From: an uncultured Actinomycetes bacterium
GTDB lineage: Bacteria; Actinomycetota; Coriobacteriia; Coriobacteriales; Atopobiaceae
Direction of reading: 5' to 3'
NCBI GenBank assembly: GCA_900313905.1
Contig: OMTG01000078.1
Span: forward strand, 1 to 43,966
DNA: 43,966 nt
In this document: positions 23,650-31,547 of the stretch, one piece after another
Position numbering within the stretch: position 1 is the first letter of the stretch
Layout of the letters: every line of letters starts with the position of its first letter
Notes under the pieces: model-generated
Database searches by the model: none
What the model was told of the DNA's origin: nothing
The model's input: the letters and a program-made list of their open reading frames with translations, nothing else
Position numbers and translations under genes: made by a program

Positions 23650-23764
23650 TTAACAAAATATATACGATATAATTAACATAAAATATAAGTACTAATTAAC
23701 AGAATATAGAGCTTCCAGTTAACAGAAAATATTGCCTGCAGCCAGCCGGGTGCAGGGCTGGAGC
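23627..23764. repeat. Right iteron array (5 clear and 1 degenerate copy, 23-bp period)
   Basis: TTAACA starts at 23627, 23650, 23673, 23696 and 23719, an exact 23-base step each time; a sixth unit at 23742 is recognisable only by spacing and a few bases. Each unit is TTAACA followed by an AATATA-rich part and a 9-base variable spacer. The 23-base step is slightly over two helical turns. Confidence 0.9.
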
Positions 23765-23862
23765 CAGCACGATGTAGCTCGAGCAGAATGTCGATAGTCG
23801 AGCGCACTGGCGGAGGCCGGCTTCCACAAGGAGGATGCCGGGATGGATGGGGAAGATGCTGC

Positions 23863-26800
23863 CTACGAGAGGAGGGCGATGAGGTCGTCCGAGCTGAGGG
23901 AGGCGAGCGAGGCCTCGGTTCCCGCCATGAGGGATTGGGCCAGGGCATTCTTGCGTTTCTGGAGATCCACGATGCGCTCCTCGATGGTCCCCTTCGCTAT
24001 GACCTTATAGACGCTGACGGTGTGCTGCTGGCCGATGCGGTGGGCGCGGTCAGTTGCCTGATGCTCGGCTGCGGCATTCCACCACGGGTCTGCATGGATC
24101 ACGATCGAGGCGCCCGTGAGGTTGAGGCCAGTGCCTCCAGCCTTGAGGGAGATCAGGAAGACGGGCACCTCATCGCAGTTGAACGCATCGACGAGCTCCA
24201 GCCGCTTCTTCTTGGGCGTCGAGCCTGTGATCTCATAGAAGCTGATGCCGGCTTTATCGAGCCGTTTTTCGATGTGGCCGAGGAAGCTCGTGAACTGGGA
24301 GAAGATGAGCATCTTCTGGCCGGATTCGATGCCCTGCTCCACAAGATCCATGATCGTGTCGAGCTTGGCTGCGCCTCCCCTGTAGTTCTCGAAGACGAGA
24401 CCGGGGTCGAGGCAGATCTGGCGCAGGCGGGTGATCTCCGCAAGCACCTGGATCTTGTTCATGTCTTCTGCGCCGGATGCGCTGCCTTTCTTCTTGCTGG
24501 ACACCAGGCTGTCCCTCAGATGCTGCTCCTGGGCACGGTAGAGCTTGAGCTGGCTTCCTTCGAGCTGGGCGAAGACAGAGGATTCCATCTTCTCGGGCAG
24601 GTCCTTCAGGACATCAGCCTTGAGCCTCCTCAGGATGAAGGGGCCGGTGAGTGCCTGGAGGCTTGCTGCAGCCTCCTCGTCGCCTGCGATGATGGGAGCC
24701 TCGAAGCGGTCGCGGAAATGCTTGGCAGACCCCAGAAGGCCGGGCATCAGGAAATCGAAGATGCTCCACAGCTCCGAGGGGCGGTTCTCGACCGGCGTGC
24801 CGGTCAGGGCAAAGCGGTGGTCGGCCTGGATGAGCTTGGCTGCCTTTGCCACCTTCGTGTTGCGGTTCTTGATGTACTGGGCCTCGTCGAGGGTGCAGCT
24901 TGCGAAATGGAGCTCCGCGAAGTCCTCGATATCGATGCGGAGGATATCGTAGGAAGTCACGATGGCATCCGCCTCGTCCATCGCTTGGAGACGCAATGCC
25001 TGCCGCTGGCTTTTGGTGCCCGTGACGGCGACCACCTCGAGATCGGGAGCGAAGCGCTCGAACTCCGCCTTCCAGTTGAAGACAAGGGAGGCCGGGCAGA
25101 CGATCAGATGGGGCCCTGCGGTGCGTGCGCTGCTGCGCTCAGAGGCAATCCAGCTGATCAGCTGGACAGACTTGCCGAGTCCCATCTCGTCTGCCAGGAT
25201 GCCGCCGAAGCCGCAGCTTGCCAGCAATGAGAGCCAGCTGAAGCCCTCCTTCTGGTAGCCACGCAGGATGTGCCCGAAGGCCTCGGGGGGCTTCCGCTCC
25301 TTGGTCCGCTCCTTCTCGAAGCGGTCGATGCAGGCGAGGTAGCTCTGGTCGCGCTCGGCATCCTTCAGCCGGTCCTCCAGATAGAATGCTTCGTAGACAG
25401 GCAGGCTCACCGATCCCTTTGCGATCTGGCGGGGCGTGAGGCCGAGGTCCTCGCTCATACGGTCGAGCTCCGAGAGATCGATCCCTGCCATGCTGAGATA
25501 GGACCCATCCTTCAGGCGGTGGTACCTGCGGCGCTCCCGGTAGCTGCCCAAGAGCTGTGACACCTCTTCAGCGTCGAGATCGTCAGACGAGATGGTGAGG
25601 TTGATGAGGTTGCCGGCAAGGGAGAGGCCAGTGTGGATCTGAGGCTTCTCCTCATGGAAGAGGCGATTGAAGGAGTCGGTGCTGAAGACCTCTCCGACCT
25701 CTCCGAAGGCGGGGAGGCCCTGCTCGAAGAGATCGACGACGTGCCTTTCATCATCCTCGTCGAGGCAGAAGCGCAGGCCTGCGCCAGAGCGAGCTTGTGG
25801 CAGATAGCTGAGATAGCGCTCGAGGAGCACCAGCGCCTGGCTTTCGGCATCGCTGTCGCGGATCAGGCTGTCCTCAGAGGTGCACGGGGAGCCGATTGGG
25901 TACTCGCGGCTGCCGTAGACCGCCTTTGCCGTGCAGAGGATCTGGCCACCCCTCCGGTCGAAATAGAACTGGAGCCTGCAGGGCACGGGCTTCAGGGCAT
26001 CCAGGGAAGGGGGAGCCTTGATACCGAGGATCTCCTCCACGTCGTCCAGCACGGTCGAGCTGAATCTCTGCTCATCCTTCTTGGCGATGAAGAGGGACGA
26101 CTCCCTGAAGAGAAGGCCCAGGAAGCCGGCAATCCGCATATAGCTCGCAGGGCAGAGCCAGATCGTGCTGCCCTGCCAGATGGCAATCCGCTGCCCGTCG
26201 GAGATGGGGACGCCGCGCTGGTCGTCCTTGAGGGCGAGCCCATAGCCATCGGATGCCTCCGTGAAGGTGACATCGGCTTTGGGCGCGCCCTGCTGGATGA
26301 GGGCAGTGACCGGGGCAGATTCTGTGCAGTAGCTGCCGTAGCGGTAGGCGTAGGCGTCGTCTTTCGCCATGCGCACCATCTGGACGATCGTGACCGTCTC
26401 GCCTTCAAGGGCTTTCAGGAGCGATAGGAGCTCGCTCTTGGCAAGCTGCATCTCGCGCTGCACCTTCGGGTGCGTGCCATAGTAGCCGATCCCGCTATAG
26501 AAGATCTCGTTGCGCCTGATGAGAGCCCCCTCCAGGAACTGCTCGATCTTGCGTGCCCGGGGGAGCAGGATGTCCGGCGTATGCGTGAAGGCAAGCTTCT
26601 TGCCGTAGGAGAACTGCTCGCCGATGCGCATGCGGTGCACGAAATCCTCGATGCTCTTCACCACATAGGAGGCTCCGGTGGGACCGACCACCTTGAGGGC
26701 AAGCGTCCAGGAGTCGTTCGTCTGATGCGTGAGGACCATATCGAGGTCGACAGAAGGGGAGGGGTGGCCGGCGGGCTGCGTGGCGCGGCGGCCCATCAGA

Positions 26801-27174
26801 TCGATGAGGCCCGGTGTCGTCTGGCGCTTCGGCTTCGCGCCGAACACCTGGAACGAGCCAGGCTCATCCACGTAGCGCAGGATGAGGGCTGCGGCATGCT
26901 TGCACATGCCAGAGTACTTCTTGGAGGCAGGACAGTCGCAGCCATAGCCGACCACCCTGCCGCTCTCCTCTTCGATCTCTGCCTCTGTGTAGTAGACGGT
27001 TCCGGGAGTGGACCCTGCGACTCTCGAGCTCAGGATCACGTGATGGCGGCGGCCGACGGCGATATGCTCCACGATGGGATTGAGGAACTTCGAGGACTGC
27101 AGGGCAAGCGATTCTGCCTTGCTGCAGGTCGTCGGATAGCAGTTCCTGTATACGGCGTCAGCGCTGATTGCCAT
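23863..27174 (-). CDS. SWIM-domain SNF2-family helicase/translocase
   Basis: A 1103-residue Swi2/Snf2-type DNA translocase. An N-terminal SWIM zinc motif (C79-x-C81-x9-C91-x-H93) is followed by a long SNF2-associated region (about 150-600). The two RecA-like lobes begin near 635: LRGYQKEGFSWL, Walker A GILADEMGLGKS (K668), DEAQ near 760 in place of DEAH, as usual for this branch, SAT-like LTGTPVENR, and helicase-C motifs including SLKAGGTGLNLTGAS and ATDRAHRIGQ near 1045. Such bacterial proteins remodel protein-DNA complexes or RNA polymerase, or act in repair. A modest AGGA precedes the ATG at 27174. It is monocistronic, next to the DUF4143 iterons. Confidence 0.92.
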   Translation of the reverse strand: MAISADAVYRNCYPTTCSKAESLALQSSKFLNPIVEHIAVGRRHHVILSSRVAGSTPGTVYYTEAEIEEESGRVVGYGCDCPASKKYSGMCKHAAALILRYVDEPGSFQVFGAKPKRQTTPGLIDLMGRRATQPAGHPSPSVDLDMVLTHQTNDSWTLALKVVGPTGASYVVKSIEDFVHRMRIGEQFSYGKKLAFTHTPDILLPRARKIEQFLEGALIRRNEIFYSGIGYYGTHPKVQREMQLAKSELLSLLKALEGETVTIVQMVRMAKDDAYAYRYGSYCTESAPVTALIQQGAPKADVTFTEASDGYGLALKDDQRGVPISDGQRIAIWQGSTIWLCPASYMRIAGFLGLLFRESSLFIAKKDEQRFSSTVLDDVEEILGIKAPPSLDALKPVPCRLQFYFDRRGGQILCTAKAVYGSREYPIGSPCTSEDSLIRDSDAESQALVLLERYLSYLPQARSGAGLRFCLDEDDERHVVDLFEQGLPAFGEVGEVFSTDSFNRLFHEEKPQIHTGLSLAGNLINLTISSDDLDAEEVSQLLGSYRERRRYHRLKDGSYLSMAGIDLSELDRMSEDLGLTPRQIAKGSVSLPVYEAFYLEDRLKDAERDQSYLACIDRFEKERTKERKPPEAFGHILRGYQKEGFSWLSLLASCGFGGILADEMGLGKSVQLISWIASERSSARTAGPHLIVCPASLVFNWKAEFERFAPDLEVVAVTGTKSQRQALRLQAMDEADAIVTSYDILRIDIEDFAELHFASCTLDEAQYIKNRNTKVAKAAKLIQADHRFALTGTPVENRPSELWSIFDFLMPGLLGSAKHFRDRFEAPIIAGDEEAAASLQALTGPFILRRLKADVLKDLPEKMESSVFAQLEGSQLKLYRAQEQHLRDSLVSSKKKGSASGAEDMNKIQVLAEITRLRQICLDPGLVFENYRGGAAKLDTIMDLVEQGIESGQKMLIFSQFTSFLGHIEKRLDKAGISFYEITGSTPKKKRLELVDAFNCDEVPVFLISLKAGGTGLNLTGASIVIHADPWWNAAAEHQATDRAHRIGQQHTVSVYKVIAKGTIEERIVDLQKRKNALAQSLMAGTEASLASLSSDDLIALLS

Positions 27175-27273
27175 CGTTATCCTTCATGCCGGAGAGGGTG
27201 GACAGGCAGAGCCTCAAGCTGGCTCTGGATTCATGTCCCCGATTCTAGCATGGTGAAAGGACAGGAGTGGAGG

Positions 27274-27301
27274 CCTGGAAGCCCCGGCAGGGGCTTCCAG
27301 G
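27274..27301 (-). terminator. Terminator of the MarR-GNAT-panE operon
   Basis: CCTGGAAGCCCC and GGGGCTTCCAGG form a perfect 12-base stem with a GGCA loop, 13 bases beyond the panE stop. Confidence 0.75.
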
Positions 27302-27313
27302 AATGGCGGAGGC

Positions 27314-28231
27314 TTATGCGAAGGATGCCTCGACGACCTTCATGAGGGCATAGACCGCCTTCGTATAGGGGACAGAGATGCCCTTCGCCTCGCCCCGCCT
27401 CACGATCTCGCCGTTGATCGAATCGATCTCGGTCCTGCGCTTCTTCATCACATCCTGTGCCATCGAAGGATAGTGGTCCTTGTGGTGGACGAAGCTGAAC
27501 TTCAGGGATTCGATCACGCGCTCGGCAGAGGCATCGACGCCTGAGGCCTGGGCGACAGCAGCCGTCTCGCGTGCGATCTGGAAGGCAAGCTCGCGCCCCT
27601 CGGCAACCTTGCCGATGCCGCCGCAAGGCACATGGGCCAGGGCGCAGGTGCTGTTGATGGCAGCATTGAAGGCGGCCTTCTCCCAGATGGCGACAAGGAC
27701 ATCAGGGTAGATCTCCGCTGCAAAGCCGGCATCTTTCAGGGCCTGGTGCACGGCTGTGACAGAGGGACGCATCGTGCCATCAGCCGAGTAGAGGCGCACG
27801 AATCCTGCTCCCTGGGTGCGGATGGCGCCAGGGCCCGTGACATCGCTTGCATAGTTCGTGACGCCAGCCAGAATCTGGGAAGGCTCGACGAACTCCTCGA
27901 CGAGCTCGATGTTGCCAAGCCCGTTCTGCAGGGTGAGCACGGTCGTGCTGCTTCCAATGAATCCCTTGGCCGACTTGAGGGCAGAGCGGGAATACATGGT
28001 CTTCGTGAAGAGGATGGCAAGGTCCTGCGGCTCGTTGAGCTCCTCACCCCGGCAGGATGCAGCAGGGATGTGATGCTCTCCTTCCTCATCCTCGAGGATG
28101 ATGCCACGGGAGGAGATTGCATCGATGACAGAAGGGTTCACGTCCACCATCGTGACATCATTTCCTGCCTGGGCAAGCCTCCCTCCGAAAAGCGTTCCCA
28201 TGGCGCCTGCTCCGATGACGGCAATCTTCAT
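27314..28231 (-). CDS. panE: Ketopantoate reductase family protein
   Basis: A 305-residue ApbA/PanE-type NADPH-dependent reductase. The Rossmann motif GAGAMG is at 7-12. TKTMYSRSAL near 75 marks the family's K-T region, LTLQNGLGN near 98 is conserved, and WEKAAFNAAINSTCAL near 174-189 holds the catalytic lysine and the asparagine. PSMAQDVMKKRRTEIDSING near 250-270 closes the substrate pocket. True PanE makes pantoate for coenzyme A; paralogues reduce other 2-keto acids, and no panB or panC lies nearby. It follows the GNAT gene by two bases, so it is the last gene of a three-gene operon headed by MarR, which hints at a non-housekeeping role. Confidence 0.82.
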   Translation of the reverse strand: MKIAVIGAGAMGTLFGGRLAQAGNDVTMVDVNPSVIDAISSRGIILEDEEGEHHIPAASCRGEELNEPQDLAILFTKTMYSRSALKSAKGFIGSSTTVLTLQNGLGNIELVEEFVEPSQILAGVTNYASDVTGPGAIRTQGAGFVRLYSADGTMRPSVTAVHQALKDAGFAAEIYPDVLVAIWEKAAFNAAINSTCALAHVPCGGIGKVAEGRELAFQIARETAAVAQASGVDASAERVIESLKFSFVHHKDHYPSMAQDVMKKRRTEIDSINGEIVRRGEAKGISVPYTKAVYALMKVVEASFA

Positions 28232-28233
28232 GG

Positions 28234-28719
28234 CTAGTCTCCGTCTTCCTCATTGTGATCGAGGAATTTCTCCAGAGCATAGTCTCCGCGCACATAGCCG
28301 AACTCCTGCTGGGGGAGGGCGAAGCGCCTGAACCCATGGCTCTCGTAGATGTGGATGGCTGCATGGAGGTGGCTGTTCGTGAGGATATAGATGCGTTTTG
28401 CCCCGTGCGAGGTGGCCCAGGCCTCTGCAGCCTCGAAGACGGCTTTCCCTGCTCCGGGATGGGGAACGTCAGGGTCGCTTCCGAGCTTTGCGAGCTCCCA
28501 GACGCCGTTGCCTTCATTTCTTGCCATGCAGGTCGCCAAGGCACGCCCCTCGTCGTCCACGGCGAAGAAGATCATACCGCCCTCTTCGAGCTCCTGGTCG
28601 ATGCCATCGAATTCCGCCCGGTCCTGTGCCTCGACTGTGCCGAAATAGCGCTCGATCCACCAGGTGTTGAGGCGGATGAAATCATCTTTCCGGTCCGGCG
28701 TATAGGTGATCACCTTCAT
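28234..28719 (-). CDS. GNAT-family acetyltransferase
   Basis: A 161-residue N-acetyltransferase of the GNAT superfamily, cytosolic, using acetyl-CoA. The central core reads MIFFAVDDEGRALATCMARN, then WELAKLGSDPDVPHPGAGKA with the CoA-binding pyrophosphate loop (GAGKA), AKRIYILTNSHLHAAIHIYE, and the C-terminal SHGFRRF. This resembles bacterial GNAT proteins found fused to or beside MarR regulators. Its start overlaps the MarR stop as ATGA and its stop is two bases from panE, so the three genes are coupled. Substrate unknown. Confidence 0.82.
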   Translation of the reverse strand: MKVITYTPDRKDDFIRLNTWWIERYFGTVEAQDRAEFDGIDQELEEGGMIFFAVDDEGRALATCMARNEGNGVWELAKLGSDPDVPHPGAGKAVFEAAEAWATSHGAKRIYILTNSHLHAAIHIYESHGFRRFALPQQEFGYVRGDYALEKFLDHNEEDGD

Positions 28720-29177
28720 CGTGCTCCAGTCTCCTTCCTGTTCCGCGAAAGGCAGACGATCTCCTCGATGCGCTTCATGGCATCGGCGACCTCTGCGCAT
28801 TCATCGTCACTTGCTCCTGCCAAGATGTCTCCGACAAGCCTGCGTCCCTCTTCAGTGAGGGAGGCCGCCTCATCTCTGCCTGGGGCCGTCAGCTCCAGGC
28901 GCTTGCAGCGGGCATCCTGCGCATCGGGCGTGCGGGAAAGGAGCCCTTCCTTCTCGAAGCGGTGCAGGATGCGGCTCAGATAGCCCTTGTCGAGCTTCAG
29001 CTCCTCTGCAATGTCCCGTGCTGTGCATCCAGGGCATCTCCCGATCTCTATCAGGACATCTGCCTCCATCGTGGAGTAGGAGCTGCCAAGATAGCGCTGG
29101 TCGAGCAGTCCCATCATGGGCACGTAGTGACGGTTGAAGTAGCGGATCTTGTCTATCGATTGCGTGCGGTCAGGCAT
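28716..29177 (-). CDS. MarR-family regulator heading a three-gene operon
   Basis: A 153-residue MarR-type winged-helix regulator. The DNA-binding helices are at about 50-90 (TARDIAEELKLDKGYLSRIL, HRFEKEGLLSR), followed by the wing (DARCKRLELTAPG). MarR proteins form dimers and release DNA on binding phenolics or on oxidation. The start at 29177 is chosen because TTAGGAGGG lies seven bases upstream; a longer frame from 29207 runs through the operator. Two palindromes in its own promoter indicate autorepression of the MarR-GNAT-panE operon. Confidence 0.88.
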   Translation of the reverse strand: MPDRTQSIDKIRYFNRHYVPMMGLLDQRYLGSSYSTMEADVLIEIGRCPGCTARDIAEELKLDKGYLSRILHRFEKEGLLSRTPDAQDARCKRLELTAPGRDEAASLTEEGRRLVGDILAGASDDECAEVADAMKRIEEIVCLSRNRKETGAR

Positions 29178-29192
29178 CCCATCCCTCCTAAC

Positions 29193-29242
29193 AGTTGATT
29201 TTGTCAACTAATAGGATAGGGAAATAAGTTGACTAAGTCAAC
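29193..29242 (-). promoter_or_regulatory. Promoter and twin MarR operators
   Basis: Minus-strand TTGACT (29236-29241) and TATCCT (29213-29218) are 17 bases apart. AGTTGA-N5-TCAACT (29193-29209) lies just downstream of the -10, and GTTGAC-TAA-GTCAAC (29228-29242) covers the -35. The shared GTTGA/TCAAC halves point to one regulator, most simply the MarR protein itself. Confidence 0.75.
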
Positions 29243-29302
29243 AATATTGAGAGAAAGCAAAACCATCCATCCATGGAGAAAGAGTTCGGGGTTCAGCGAA
29301 AC

Positions 29303-29638
29303 GGCGATGTGCACAGTCGCGATAATAGATGATAAAAACAGATGTTCGGCCGATGGAGGGGGCGGGCCGGAAAATCGCAGGCAGATGCACTGGCAGCCTC
29401 TCCATGGCGGCCGCAATCCGCTCCCTGGCGATATCGGGTGATAAACAAGCGATAATAAGGCGAGACAAGGCCCGCTCCCCGGAGAGGGGCTGCTCGGACG
29501 CGATAATAGAAGAGAGAGGGGAAAGGAGGGCCGCTCTGGTAAAACCGCAGGCAGATGAGCCGGAGTCTCTCCAAAGCATCTGCAATCCGCTCTCTGATGA
29601 TAAACACGCGATAATAGCTGATAAATAAAAGATGCAAT
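29303..29638. repeat. Left GATAA repeat array (two diverged units)
   Basis: GATAA occurs at 29321, 29331, 29440, 29451, 29502, 29599, 29610 and 29620, mostly in pairs 10-11 bases apart, within the motif GCGATAATAGNTGATAA. The ends of this 336-bp block match 31548-31713 almost perfectly. In the middle an extra 170 bp lies between two copies of CGCAGGCAGATG, so this flank carries one more unit than the right flank. Confidence 0.85.
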
Positions 29639-29681
29639 GAAAGCGAGGAGAGCAGACTTTCTGCCTCTTCCTATGAAAAGA

Positions 29682-29710
29682 TGCGGGTGCACCCATACGG
29701 ACGCACCCGC
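29682..29710 (-). terminator. Possible terminator of the AlbA_2 gene
   Basis: ATGCGGGTGC (29681-29690) and GCACCCGCAT (29703-29712) are a perfect inverted repeat, 36 bases beyond the stop of the AlbA_2 gene. On the minus strand TTTTCATAGG follows, giving a short U-run. Confidence 0.6.
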
Positions 29711-29748
29711 ATATGGCATGATCAGCGCCTGATCTGCCCCCCATTTCT

Positions 29749-31221
29749 TCAGGCCCACTCGGGTATGTAGCTCCTGTTTTTCAAGCTGGCAGATTCATCA
29801 AGCACTTTTATGAGGCCATTTGCGCAGCAGCTGCTAATGAGTCGAGAAGCCGCAAGCGTGCTTCTGCGATCGTCTGGAAGACCGAACCTTTCTCTCAAGG
29901 ATTTATTGGTGAGCGATTCTCCCTGTGCGTACATGAGGCAGGCATGCCAGTAGACGGCATCCATGCGTTCTTGGCGTGTCATGCGGTCAAAGATTGATGA
30001 TCCGGCGAAGAGGGTCGCAATCGTGCCAACATCTTCGTCGCTTGTAATGCGGGGAGCCAATGCATGAGCATCCTCACAAGCTTTGACAACACGATCCCAG
30101 CCCGTGCCGGCCTCTTCGCAGAGGTGCATCTGCCTCAGTATGCCTGCCAGCCTACCATTGCGTGTTTTTGGCGGGGCATTGAGCACTCGTTCTGCAGGGA
30201 TGAGGCTTGTGCCAGGATTGCTGAAGACGATTCGGTTGCCATATATCTGAACCAGCGGGCCAGAATCACTGGCGGACAGATCCTGATGTATGACGGCGTT
30301 GGATAGCAGTTCGCGAACGGCAGCCATCGGAAAGGCAAAGGTTTGTTTGCGGAAGGCACCTTGGTTGATTTCGCCAGCAGCTGTGGATAAGGCGATGTGT
30401 TCCAGCGCTTCGGAAAGCGAGAGCGCGTATCCCCTACCGAAGGTCTGGTTGCTTCGGATGTTGAGATTCCCGTTGCCTTCATAGACAATCACGCGTATGG
30501 CATGCTTTCCGAGGTGCATGAACTCGCGAAGGTCGCGTGCTACAAGCAGGGCTCCGAGATTGGTGATGGAATACCTGCCATTGTCCTGCTTTTTCAACAG
30601 TGACTGCTCTGTCATGACGGTTGCCATCGCCTCTAGGCTGGTGGGCTTTGGGAGGTCCATCAGCTGGATGAAGCTTGAGACATCCAGAAGCTCGGGTATC
30701 TCCGTAAGCTGGTAGTTCTCTCCCGCAATGCGCAACTCATAATCGCTGTTCTGTAGACGTTTCCAGAGCTCGGCCTCCAAAGCAGACCCGGGAATGATTT
30801 CAGTCGAGCTGGTGCCTTCGCGAATATAGGCGTGTTTGTCGAAATAAACCGGCTGGCTGGAAGGTGCGGCGATTCTCAATATTGAGAAATGCTTTCCGCC
30901 AGAATCGGTCTCGATGAATTCATAGCGAGCGTTCTGTGACAGCTTGGTCTTGAGCCAGATTGGCAGCAGCTGGTTTCCTTTGCCCTTTGCGGTGTTGTGG
31001 TTGAAGGTTGTCCCGACCAGCTTTCGGGTGCCATCTTCGACACCCCATATCTTGTAGGCGTACTCTCGTCCATGGTATGCGGCGGCATTGGAAAGTGCGG
31101 ATATGTCCCTTCCGATCTGTATGCAGTCAGCGTTGTTTTCTTTGAACTCAAGCCACTCCGTCTCCGCAGGAAATCCGATGAGCGAGTAGATGAGTTCCAT
31201 GGGATCGGCTGATGTGTTCAT
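29749..31221 (-). CDS. AlbA_2 (Schlafen-type) and HATPase predicted regulator
   Basis: A 490-residue protein with a Schlafen AlbA_2 domain at about 15-135 (EWLEFKENN, IGRDISALSNAAAYHGREYA, WGVEDGTRKLVG) and a GHKL-type ATP-binding domain at about 290-400. The N-box is RELLSNAVIHQD near 303-314 and the G-box is FSNPG near 332, followed by PKTRNGRLAGILRQMHLCEE and GTGWDRV. A winged-helix-like C-terminus lies near 435-485. This is the layout of COG2865-type predicted transcriptional regulators; biochemical function is unknown. The start at 31221 is chosen because GGAGACGG precedes it; MRLETVS at 31242 is an alternative. GATAA repeats on both sides, including its promoter, suggest that it binds them. 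Confidence 0.83.
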   Translation of the reverse strand: MNTSADPMELIYSLIGFPAETEWLEFKENNADCIQIGRDISALSNAAAYHGREYAYKIWGVEDGTRKLVGTTFNHNTAKGKGNQLLPIWLKTKLSQNARYEFIETDSGGKHFSILRIAAPSSQPVYFDKHAYIREGTSSTEIIPGSALEAELWKRLQNSDYELRIAGENYQLTEIPELLDVSSFIQLMDLPKPTSLEAMATVMTEQSLLKKQDNGRYSITNLGALLVARDLREFMHLGKHAIRVIVYEGNGNLNIRSNQTFGRGYALSLSEALEHIALSTAAGEINQGAFRKQTFAFPMAAVRELLSNAVIHQDLSASDSGPLVQIYGNRIVFSNPGTSLIPAERVLNAPPKTRNGRLAGILRQMHLCEEAGTGWDRVVKACEDAHALAPRITSDEDVGTIATLFAGSSIFDRMTRQERMDAVYWHACLMYAQGESLTNKSLRERFGLPDDRRSTLAASRLISSCCANGLIKVLDESASLKNRSYIPEWA

Positions 31222-31268
31222 GGATACCGTCTCCAATCTCATGAAAATGGCGCTGGAAGTCACAATTC

Positions 31269-31405
31269 GATAATAGATGATAAAAACAAACGTTCTGCTT
31301 TACAAGAGCGCTAATAGAAAACGTGCAGGTCGATGCTATTATCGATGGATGAAAAGCGTGGGAGCACATAGCTTCTGAAGGTAAAAGCGATAATACGTGA
31401 TAATA
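31269..31405. repeat. Promoter-proximal GATAA sites of the AlbA_2 gene
   Basis: GATAA pairs lie at 31269/31279 and 31389/31399, exactly 10 bases apart within each pair; an inverted GCTATTATCG is at 31335-31344. The first pair is 48-58 bases upstream of the AlbA_2 start and overlaps a minus-strand TATTAT (31270-31275) that could be its -10. Confidence 0.75.
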
Positions 31406-31547
31406 AGAAATCCCTAGCAGTCCAACGACAGCGCCACAAGCATTCGAAAGGAATGCGTGCTCAGCTGGATGAGGAATTGGATTGGAATGCAGTGGCTCAA
31501 GCACACCTACTGGTGTCTGCAGATGGCTGTTACCCGGCGTTGATGTC

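Larger units (their letters stand above)
29243..29748. other. Gene-free repeat region downstream of the AlbA_2 gene
   Basis: Open frames here are short and repeat the same meaningless peptides, because the DNA itself is repeated. I see no gene. The content is the left GATAA repeat array, then an inverted repeat at 29682-29710 (ATGCGGGTGC against GCACCCGCAT) that may end the AlbA_2 transcript. Confidence 0.6.

Noticed and set aside
22075-23764. CRISPR array
   Set aside because: The repeated part is only about 14 bases, spacers are 9 bases, AT-rich and partly similar, and no cas gene is present.
23788-25230. A 480-codon open frame opposite the SNF2 gene
   Set aside because: Antisense shadow of a strongly conserved helicase; no motif and no ribosome site.
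29204-29758. Minus-strand open frame with peptides that recur near 31507-31719
   Set aside because: The recurring peptides arise because the DNA repeat itself is duplicated; frames differ between copies and composition is not protein-like.
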